Source: Oscillospiraceae bacterium
GTDB taxonomy: Bacteria > Bacillota > Clostridia > Oscillospirales > Ruminococcaceae
Length of the DNA stretch: 6,034 bases
Direction of reading: 5' to 3'
Assembly: GCA_017394475.1 (NCBI GenBank)
Contig: JAFPYQ010000350.1
Location: 1 to 6,034 of the forward strand
Of this stretch, positions 1-5,120 are shown one piece after another. The position numbers and the translations under genes are program-made. The number at the start of each line of letters is the position of its first letter. Position 1 is the stretch's first letter. The notes below the pieces were generated by a model. That model was not told the DNA's origin. It saw only the letters and a list, made by a program, of their open reading frames with translations, and did no database searches.

Positions 1-37
1 CCATTGAAAGAGCAAGGATACCTGCGATCTTCTTCAT
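1..37 (-). CDS. Start of a probable exported protein (partial, 12 codons)
   Basis: Only the N-terminus is present: MKKIAGILALSM, running off the left edge. Two lysines followed by a hydrophobic run is the classic beginning of a Sec signal peptide or lipoprotein signal, so the product is probably exported or membrane-anchored; nothing more can be said about function. The ATG (35-37) is preceded on the minus strand by a G-rich ribosome binding site (GGAAGTGAG, 42-50) about four bases away, and lies about 60 bases downstream of a perfect promoter. That context makes a real gene start likely despite the short visible length. It is separated from the diguanylate cyclase gene upstream by a promoter and a weak terminator, so it looks independently transcribed. 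Confidence 0.75.
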   Translation of the reverse strand, partial: MKKIAGILALSM

Positions 38-56
38 ATTTCTCACTTCCATTTAC

Positions 57-77
57 GGCATGCGCCAAAAGGCTGCC
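57..77 (-). other. Bulged hairpin in 5' leader of the partial gene
   Basis: On the minus strand the leader contains GGCA-GCC-TTTT-GGC-GCA-TGCC: two short complementary arms (GGCA/TGCC and GCC/GGC) around a four-base loop, with a three-base bulge. It sits between the predicted transcript start (about 99) and the ribosome binding site (42-50). It could stabilise the leader or tune translation, but it is short and may be chance. No known riboswitch class is recognised. Confidence 0.25.
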
Positions 78-105
78 AAGAAAAAACTATTAAAATACAC
101 AAATA

Positions 106-134
106 ATTATATCACAATATATCAGAAATGTCAA
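106..134 (-). promoter_or_regulatory. Perfect sigma-A promoter for the leftward partial gene
   Basis: Minus strand TTGACA (129-134), a spacer of exactly 17 bases, then TATAAT (106-111), with TGA directly before the -10 giving an extended -10 (TGn). Both hexamers match consensus completely. The predicted start is near 99, leaving a leader of about 60 bases before the ATG at 37. This is the strongest promoter in the window and suggests high expression of the exported protein. Confidence 0.85.
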
Positions 135-199
135 ACAGGAAATTATCAAATAATCGGCCGCTAATTGTAACTTTTCTGTTTATTGTGTAACAGTCTGTC

Positions 200-233
200 A
201 AAAAAGCGGCATCAGGAGCCTGAATAACGGCTT
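200..233 (-). terminator. Weak intrinsic terminator after the GGDEF gene
   Basis: Overlapping the stop codon of the diguanylate cyclase gene (TGA, 212-214), the minus strand carries an imperfect inverted repeat (TCAG-loop-CTGA core with outer AGC/GCT pairing) followed immediately by six T residues (200-205). The T-run and position fit rho-independent termination, but the stem has mismatches and a small loop, so efficiency is uncertain. Confidence 0.4.
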
Positions 234-2140
234 TCGGTATGGGTGGCCTTTTCCTTGTACATAAGGTCATCAGCCCGCTTTATCAGTTCATCTACCGAGA
301 GGTGATCGGTTATGAGCTCGAACCATATCCCATAGCTTGCCCTTACTCTGTAGGGCTTCCCGCTGCGGCTGTTGAAGTCTTCAAGATATCTTTTCAGCTT
401 GTCCGTGATTTCAAGACCTCTGTCATTGGGGTCCTTGTCGGTGATGGCAGCAACTATGAATTCATCGCCACCGAACCTGGAGCATATCTCGTTATTCTCT
501 CGTATGCTCTTGAGTGCATCTGCGATGGCATTTATCGCCACGTCACCCTGGGCATGGCCGTATTTGTCGTTGATGGTCTTGAGGCCGTCCATATCCATGG
601 ATATGATGATGATATACTTCTTTTCCCCCGATGCCCTTGCCTCTGCCAGTGCATCGTTTATGCGGCTGTAGAAGCCCCTGCGGTTCAAAAGCCCCGTATG
701 ATCCATTACATACAATGTCTGCAGGCGGTCTATGACCTTTTTCATCACCGATTTTGAATTGGCATTTTCAAGGGTGCGGTTGAGGTTCCTGGTGTACTTG
801 GTGATGCGGCGGGTATCGTCATTGGGCTGCAGCCCGTCAACTCCGGTGCTGAGAGCGGTTATGCCGTACCCGATGGACAGTTCCTGGAAATGCACGGGCC
901 AGAAAAGCAGTATATTGTACTTATCCACCGCTTCGCAGAAGTTTTTCGGTGCCTTGCTGCAATAGGGGCGGGCAGGGGTGCCGTCCAGGGTCTCACAGAG
1001 GATGAGCTTTGTTTCTGTCTGTTGTGTGTCGCTGTGGATATACTTGCTGTAGTCATCACTGATGCTCATGAAATCTTCGCTTATGCAAAGGGCATAGTAA
1101 TACCAGCTGTACATCATGGAATACTGGATGATATAGTCCGATACCTCCTGCAGGCTGCCTGCAGAGCCCACATAATCGTCAAGGTAGGACATATACATAT
1201 CCGCCTCTGCATCCGCATTGAGCATACCGAACAGTGGGGATATCTTTCCGCTGGATTCGCGGTAGTCGATAGGCGCGCATCCGCAGGACTGGGAGAAGAC
1301 TATGGCGTGATCCACGGGATAGAAGGTATCCACCGTCCTGCCTTCAAGGACTGCGATGATGGTATCTACGGCTTTTTCTCCCGCAAGATCGGTGTTCTGC
1401 TTTGCGGTGGTGAGCCTCGGGATATGGAACTTCTCCTCGAATATGCCGTCAAAGCCCGTGACTATGATATCCTCGGGTACCTGATAGCCGTGATTTTTGA
1501 GCCATCCGCACACCGCCATGGCCATAGAGTCGTTGGCACAGATGAATGCCTCCGGCATATCGAGCCCTGAGCGGGCGAATCTGTCCATTTCCGAAAGTGC
1601 GGGCTTTGTCCAGAACTCACCGTAGAGGATGCGGTCATCATCGAGCCGCAGACCATGCTGAGCCATTACACGGCGGACACAGTCTATCCTCTCCTCGGAA
1701 AAGGAGTTGCCCCTCTGACCACCCATGACATTTATCACTCTGCATCCGTGCTTCTCTATAACATGGCGCACGATGCTCTCAAATGCCGTGGAATAGCGGT
1801 ATTCGATATTAAAGCACCCTTCTGTATACTTATCAACGCTTACAACGGGTATATCCCTCTTTTTGCATTCGCTCACGATGCGGTCGTAGATGGATCTGTC
1901 CTTGATGGATTCACCGAGAATTATCATCCCGTCAAGGATATCGTAGTCGATAAAGCCGTAGACAGAGCCTTCGCCCCTTGAATACGAGTCGTCATATTTC
2001 AGGTCTTCCGAGGAATGATAAACAAACAGCTTACAGCCGTATTCATTGGCGCGTCCGGCAACGGCATGGAAAAAATCGTCCTGCAGATATTCCTTCAGCA
2101 TGGATATCACAAGGCCTATACAGCGATGTCCCCTGATCAC
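212..2140 (-). CDS. LacI-type sensor domain fused to GGDEF diguanylate cyclase
   Basis: This 642-residue soluble protein is predicted to make cyclic di-GMP from two GTP in response to a small ligand. Residues about 5-290 form a LacI/periplasmic-binding-like fold; the signature ANDSMAMAV (202-210) leads into VPEDIIVTGFD (221-231), then LTTAKQ (243-248) and a CGC motif (286-288). There is no helix-turn-helix, signal peptide or membrane segment, so it should act in the cytoplasm. Residues about 300-440 are an aromatic-rich linker module, possibly GAF-like (WPVHF 414-418, IGYG 423-426), followed by a helical connector. The GGDEF domain (about 475-632) looks active: DHTGLLNRR (480-488), DMDGLKTIND (516-525), GHAQGD (528-533) and GGDEF (557-561). 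The RxxD inhibitory site is absent (ENNE, 551-554 less one position). The start is GTG (2138-2140), chosen for the strong GGGAGGTG at 2148-2155. Members of this architecture are known; the ligand here is unknown. Confidence 0.92.
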   Translation of the reverse strand: MIRGHRCIGLVISMLKEYLQDDFFHAVAGRANEYGCKLFVYHSSEDLKYDDSYSRGEGSVYGFIDYDILDGMIILGESIKDRSIYDRIVSECKKRDIPVVSVDKYTEGCFNIEYRYSTAFESIVRHVIEKHGCRVINVMGGQRGNSFSEERIDCVRRVMAQHGLRLDDDRILYGEFWTKPALSEMDRFARSGLDMPEAFICANDSMAMAVCGWLKNHGYQVPEDIIVTGFDGIFEEKFHIPRLTTAKQNTDLAGEKAVDTIIAVLEGRTVDTFYPVDHAIVFSQSCGCAPIDYRESSGKISPLFGMLNADAEADMYMSYLDDYVGSAGSLQEVSDYIIQYSMMYSWYYYALCISEDFMSISDDYSKYIHSDTQQTETKLILCETLDGTPARPYCSKAPKNFCEAVDKYNILLFWPVHFQELSIGYGITALSTGVDGLQPNDDTRRITKYTRNLNRTLENANSKSVMKKVIDRLQTLYVMDHTGLLNRRGFYSRINDALAEARASGEKKYIIIISMDMDGLKTINDKYGHAQGDVAINAIADALKSIRENNEICSRFGGDEFIVAAITDKDPNDRGLEITDKLKRYLEDFNSRSGKPYRVRASYGIWFELITDHLSVDELIKRADDLMYKEKATHTESRYSGS

Positions 2141-2147
2141 GGATGTT

Positions 2148-2155
2148 CACCTCCC
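2148..2155 (-). promoter_or_regulatory. Ribosome binding site fixing the GTG start of the GGDEF gene
   Basis: Minus strand GGGAGGTG lies about nine bases before the GTG at 2138-2140. The GTG inside this motif is out of frame, and no in-frame ATG with a comparable site is seen, so the site decides the start. A small 11-base palindrome (AATGT-C-ACATT, 2156-2166) directly abuts it and might affect translation or bind a regulator; that part is speculative. Confidence 0.8.
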
Positions 2156-2197
2156 AATGTCACATTATGCACGGTTCTTGACAGATGCTCTTACCCA

Positions 2198-2226
2198 ATT
2201 CTATCATATAAAACGGGTCATGTCAA
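2198..2226 (-). promoter_or_regulatory. Sigma-A promoter for the GGDEF gene
   Basis: Minus strand TTGACA (2221-2226), 17-base spacer, TAGAAT (2198-2203), with TGA before the -10. The predicted start is near 2191, giving a leader of about 50 bases to the GTG at 2140. The promoter sits in the 128-base gap after recN, so the sensor gene can be transcribed independently. No clear terminator separates it from recN, so read-through is also possible. Confidence 0.8.
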
Positions 2227-2268
2227 TCGTATTTTATTAAGATGGTGTTGCTTTTTCGTATGATGTTA

Positions 2269-3936
2269 TCACACAAAGCCGTTGGTACCGAAGGTGAGCA
2301 GTTCCTCAGCGTTTTTCAGCGCCGTTTCCGTTATCTCCTCGCCCACCATGATCCTTGCAAGCTCTGCCTTTCTCTCCTCTATACCAAGAGGATAGACCTT
2401 TGTATAGGTGCGGGTATCGTCGCTCTCCTTTTCGATGAGCATGTGAGTATCGGCGGCGGCGGCTATCTGGGGCAGATGTGTGACGCACAGCACCTGCTTC
2501 TGCGATGCCACTTCCTTCAGCTTTATGGCTATCTTCTGGGCAGCCCTGCCCGAAACGCCTGTGTCTATCTCATCGAATACAAGGGTCTGAGCCTCATCGG
2601 ACACCACATTTTTGAGAGCCAGCATTATCCTTGAAAGCTCACCGCCCGAGGCGATCTTTGAAAGGGGGCGAAGGCTCTCGCCCTTGTTGGCGGCTATGAG
2701 GAACTCCACCGTGTCCATCCCGTGCTCTGTGAGCTTGCCCTGTGTTATCTGTGCCTGTATCCGCACATCGGGCATATTGAGGAATGACAGCTCATTCTGC
2801 ACCTTTTCGGAAAAAAGCTCTGCTGCCGCACTTCTCTTTGCGGAAAGCTCCTTTGCCTTGACGCTGACGGTATGCAGCAGGTCAGCGCGGTGCTGTGTCA
2901 GCTCCTCTATCTTCTCGGATGTATCATCTATGGCTTCGAGCTCGTTCTGTGCGTTCTCATAGGCTCTGAGCACATTGTCAAGGGTGGGGCCGTAACGGTG
3001 TTTAAGGGATTCCACCACATTCTGCCTTTCGGTAAGGGCTCTGAGCCTGCTGCCGTCTAAATCAACGGATTCCGAGAGATAGCTTATCTCATCGGCAATG
3101 TCTGACAGTTCTATGAGCAGCTTGTCAAGTCTGTCACTGACAGTATTGTAGCGGGGGGAATACTCCGTTATGCTGTTTACCTCGTTCTGAGCCTTTCTGA
3201 TGAGCTCATCCGCTGCATCCTCCTCATCCGAGGAAAGGCAGGCAAGGGCAGTGCCCAGTGCATCCGCGATCATCTCGCTGTTGCGCAGGATATCCAGTTC
3301 CCTGTCGATCTCCTCATCCTCGTTCTCTCTGAGTTCGGCGGCACCTATCTCCTCTATCATTTCCCTGAGTTCTTCCGAGCGCTTTGAAAGCTCGTTATGC
3401 TCTATGGTACAGCGGCGCAGTTCCCTTGATACATCCTGCAGTGCCCTGAAATCCCTGCGGTAATCCGCAAGGTCATCGGTGAGACCGCCGAAGCCGTCCA
3501 GTACATCTATATGCCTGTCGGTATCAAGGAGTATCTGATTGTCATGCTGGCCGTGGATGCTCACCAGAAGCGAGCCTATCTCACGCATGACTGAAACTGT
3601 GACAGCCCTGCCGTTGATGCGCGCGGTGCTTTTGCCGTCCGCATTTATCTCCCTTGTGAGGGAGAGCTCGTTATCCTCGGCGGAAATGCCGAATTCCGAG
3701 AGCTTGTCCGCTACTGACGGTGAGATATCGGTGAAAAGTGCGTTTATTTCGGCTTTATCGCACCCTGTCCTCACTATATCCTTGGTGACGCGCTGCCCCA
3801 GGACGGAGTTTATCCCGTTTATAAGGATGGATTTGCCTGCGCCCGTTTCTCCCGTGAACACGTTGAAATGCTCACCGAATGAGATATTTGCCTGTTCTAT
3901 TATTGCCAGATTGTTTATATTTAGTTCTTTGAGCAT
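2269..3936 (-). CDS. recN: DNA repair protein RecN
   Basis: This is a 555-residue SMC-like ATPase that acts early at DNA double-strand breaks, holding or organising ends for RecA-dependent recombination on the nucleoid. Length matches the family (about 550-575). Visible motifs in order: N-terminal MLKELNINNLAIIE; Walker A GETGAGKS (29-36); the RecN-typical HGQHDNQ (128-134); a long charged coiled coil (about 155-380, split by a hinge region) containing RYGPTLDNVL (314-323); ABC signature ASGGELSR (429-436); Walker B TLVFDEIDTG (451-460); and switch histidine in VTHLPQ (485-490). All ATPase residues are present, so it should be functional. The start ATG (3934-3936) fits the family N-terminus but has no good ribosome binding site of its own; a short upstream frame overlaps it. 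No LexA-like operator was found at its promoter. The argR and spoIVB neighbours common in Firmicutes are not adjacent. Confidence 0.97.
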   Translation of the reverse strand: MLKELNINNLAIIEQANISFGEHFNVFTGETGAGKSILINGINSVLGQRVTKDIVRTGCDKAEINALFTDISPSVADKLSEFGISAEDNELSLTREINADGKSTARINGRAVTVSVMREIGSLLVSIHGQHDNQILLDTDRHIDVLDGFGGLTDDLADYRRDFRALQDVSRELRRCTIEHNELSKRSEELREMIEEIGAAELRENEDEEIDRELDILRNSEMIADALGTALACLSSDEEDAADELIRKAQNEVNSITEYSPRYNTVSDRLDKLLIELSDIADEISYLSESVDLDGSRLRALTERQNVVESLKHRYGPTLDNVLRAYENAQNELEAIDDTSEKIEELTQHRADLLHTVSVKAKELSAKRSAAAELFSEKVQNELSFLNMPDVRIQAQITQGKLTEHGMDTVEFLIAANKGESLRPLSKIASGGELSRIMLALKNVVSDEAQTLVFDEIDTGVSGRAAQKIAIKLKEVASQKQVLCVTHLPQIAAAADTHMLIEKESDDTRTYTKVYPLGIEERKAELARIMVGEEITETALKNAEELLTFGTNGFV

Positions 3937-3962
3937 AGCTTTGTGATCTGCATTTCTTGCAT
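3921..3962 (-). CDS. Possible 13-codon leader ORF overlapping the recN start
   Basis: On the minus strand an ATG (3960-3962) four bases after AAGGA (3967-3971) opens a short frame, MQEMQITKLCSKN, ending at TAA (3921-3923) inside recN, 14 bases beyond the recN ATG in a different frame. recN itself lacks a clear Shine-Dalgarno sequence, so ribosomes ending here could re-initiate at the recN ATG (translational coupling). The frame is very short and could be chance. Alternatively AAGGA is simply a distant, weak site for recN. Confidence 0.3.
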   Translation of the reverse strand: MQEMQITKLCSKN

Positions 3963-3970
3963 ATTATCCT

Positions 3971-3993
3971 TGCTGCGCAGCTTATACGCAGCA
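3971..3993 (-). other. Hairpin in the recN leader
   Basis: The minus strand reads TGCTGCG, a nine-base loop, then CGCAGCA: a perfect seven-pair, mostly G-C stem in the first part of the predicted recN transcript. Its 3' arm touches the AAGGA site (3967-3971) of the short leader frame, so it could limit or position ribosome access. There is no T-run after it, so it is not a terminator. Confidence 0.45.
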
Positions 3994-4003
3994 GACATTA
4001 AAC

Positions 4004-4032
4004 AGTATAGCACATCGCGGAGAAAATTTCAA
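4004..4032 (-). promoter_or_regulatory. recN: Sigma-A promoter for recN
   Basis: Minus strand TTGAAA (4027-4032), 17-base spacer, TATACT (4004-4009), with TGC before the -10 (extended -10). The predicted start is near 3997, giving a leader of about 60 bases to the recN ATG. It lies back-to-back with the rightward permease promoter; the -35 boxes are about 70 bases apart. Confidence 0.78.
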
Positions 4033-4100
4033 GATGGATAGACAGAATATTTGATAATTCGATATCTGCCCTATGATCAAGATGAAATTTTACAGAGATA

Positions 4101-4129
4101 TTGACATCCTTCCGATTTTGTGATATGAT
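4101..4129 (+). promoter_or_regulatory. Sigma-A promoter for the metal permease operon
   Basis: TTGACA (4101-4106), 17-base spacer, TATGAT (4124-4129), with TGA before the -10. The predicted start is about 4136, giving a leader of about 45 bases to the ATG at 4182. Because the longest open frame begins with the TTG of this -35 box, the upstream 27 codons of that frame are not coding. Confidence 0.82.
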
Positions 4130-4133
4130 ATCA
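4121..4133. promoter_or_regulatory. Candidate operator palindrome over the -10 box
   Basis: TGATAT-G-ATATCA is a perfect 6-1-6 inverted repeat covering the whole -10 hexamer of the permease promoter. The TGATA...TATCA ends and single-base centre resemble Fur-family operators (consensus TGATAATNATTATCA), but each arm is one base shorter. A protein bound here would block RNA polymerase. The AT-rich context makes chance palindromes easier, so this is a candidate only. Confidence 0.4.
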
Positions 4134-4134
4134 G

Positions 4135-4151
4135 ATGAATTTGAAATTCAT
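4135..4151. promoter_or_regulatory. Candidate operator palindrome at the transcription start
   Basis: ATGAATTT-G-AAATTCAT is a perfect 8-1-8 inverted repeat that spans the predicted start point (about 4136). The TGAATTT-N-AAATTCA core has the 7-1-7 geometry of Fur/Zur/PerR boxes, although its bases differ from the textbook sequences. Its centre is 16 bases from that of the neighbouring palindrome, so two dimers could bind side by side. Regulation of a metal permease by a metal-sensing repressor would be expected; which regulator is unknown. Confidence 0.45.
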
Positions 4152-4169
4152 TCTCATTTTATGTATTCC

Positions 4170-4175
4170 GGAGGG
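4170..4175 (+). promoter_or_regulatory. Ribosome binding site fixing the permease start
   Basis: GGAGGG six bases before the ATG at 4182-4184. This is a near-ideal site and distance, and it decides for 4182 over the longer in-frame TTG start at 4101. Confidence 0.85.
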
Positions 4176-4181
4176 TCCTTG

Positions 4182-5120
4182 ATGCCTGATAGTATAGATA
4201 AACTCATTTCCTATATGGAGTTCCCCTTTGTGAGGTACGCCTTTGTGGTGGCACTGCTCATCGCACTGTGTTCCTCGCTGCTGGGCGTCACACTTGTGCT
4301 CAAACGCTTTTCCTTCATCGGTGACGGGCTTTCTCACGTTGCTTTCGGGGCTATGTCAATCGCAGCTACTCTGCCTGTGATGATAAAGGAAGCGGCTGTG
4401 GGGCTTTCCGCCTCGGGAGAGCTGTCTCCGGGGCTTCAGAGCATAGTGGATAAGCTTTCCGCCATGAACAACAATGCAGTGGTGCTGCCTGTGACTATTC
4501 TGTGCGCAGTGCTGTTATTGAGGACGGGGCAGAACACTAAGATAAAGGGAGATGCCGCCATTGCCATGATCTCTGTGGGAGCACTTGCCATCGGTTATCT
4601 GCTGATGAACCGTTTCCCCTCGGGTACAAATATATCCGGGGATGTATGCAGCAGTCTTTTCGGCTCTACCTCCATACTTACCCTTGATAAGAGCGATGTT
4701 ACCATGTGCGTGATCATGCTTGTCATCGTGATGACTGTCTATGCACTGTTCTACAATAAGATATTCGCTGTCACCTTTGATGAGGCATTCATGAAATCCG
4801 CAGGGGTGAATGCGGATGCCTACAATCTGCTTATAGCCGTTGTCATCGCATTTATCGTGGTGCTTGCCATGAATCTGGTTGGGTCGCTGCTCATTTCGGC
4901 GCTGATAATCTTCCCCGCACTGGCTGCCATGCGCCTGTTCAACAGCTTCAGGAGCGTTATGATATGCTCTGCGGTGCTGTCCGTCACCTGTGCTGCTTCG
5001 GGCATCCTTGCCTCTATGCTGTTATCGACTCCGGTGGGCTCTACGGTGGTGGCAGCCGATCTGATCTGCTTCATTATCTGTTCTCTTGTTTCGGGCATAA
5101 AGAGGAGAGCATCCACATGA
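4182..5120 (+). CDS. ABC-3 family metal (zinc/manganese) transporter permease
   Basis: This 312-residue integral membrane protein of the ZnuB/MntB/TroC-type family forms the channel of an importer for Zn or Mn. It shows about eight to nine hydrophobic segments (roughly 17-41, 55-70, 98-113, 126-142, 172-190, 214-231, 233-253, 260-283, 285-304). Family hallmarks are GDGLSHVAFG (47-56), GDAAIAMISVGALAIGYLL (123-141), LFGSTSILTLDKSD (159-172), AGVNADAYN (207-215), NLVGSLLISALIIFPALAA (231-249) and TPVGSTVV (283-290). A hydrophilic stretch at about 68-97 seems longer than in typical members of about 270 residues. No ATPase or metal-binding lipoprotein gene lies next to it, although an ABC permease needs both; they must be elsewhere. 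The metal cannot be told from sequence. The ATG was chosen for its ribosome binding site and downstream position from the promoter. The stop overlaps the next gene's start. Confidence 0.93.
   Translation: MPDSIDKLISYMEFPFVRYAFVVALLIALCSSLLGVTLVLKRFSFIGDGLSHVAFGAMSIAATLPVMIKEAAVGLSASGELSPGLQSIVDKLSAMNNNAVVLPVTILCAVLLLRTGQNTKIKGDAAIAMISVGALAIGYLLMNRFPSGTNISGDVCSSLFGSTSILTLDKSDVTMCVIMLVIVMTVYALFYNKIFAVTFDEAFMKSAGVNADAYNLLIAVVIAFIVVLAMNLVGSLLISALIIFPALAAMRLFNSFRSVMICSAVLSVTCAASGILASMLLSTPVGSTVVAADLICFIICSLVSGIKRRAST

Noticed and set aside
38..211. Riboswitch or small RNA in the left intergenic region
   Set aside because: The predicted leader is only about 60 bases with one bulged hairpin, and no conserved riboswitch core is recognised.
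890..1570. 226-codon open frame on the plus strand
   Set aside because: It lies opposite the LacI-GGDEF gene whose motifs are unmistakable; the translation has no domain and no ribosome binding site.
2156..2268. Terminator between recN and the GGDEF gene
   Set aside because: No stem followed by a T-run was found on the minus strand; only the new promoter and a small 11-base palindrome are seen.
4024..4090. Repeated CAAGATG and AAATTTC/GAAATTT motifs in the divergent region
   Set aside because: Short AT-rich matches with irregular spacing in an AT-rich intergenic stretch; likely chance.
3937..4100. SOS (LexA) operator at the recN promoter
   Set aside because: Looked for CGAAC-N4-GTTCG and CTGT-N8-ACAG type repeats; none is present near the promoter or start.
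4101..4181. N-terminal extension of the permease from a TTG codon
   Set aside because: The TTG is the first part of the -35 box, the stretch contains the -10 box and palindromes, and the ATG at 4182 has a strong ribosome binding site.
4964..5116. 51-codon N-terminal extension of the MBL protein
   Set aside because: It overlaps the permease in another frame, and the signal peptide and AGGAG site both mark 5117 as the start.
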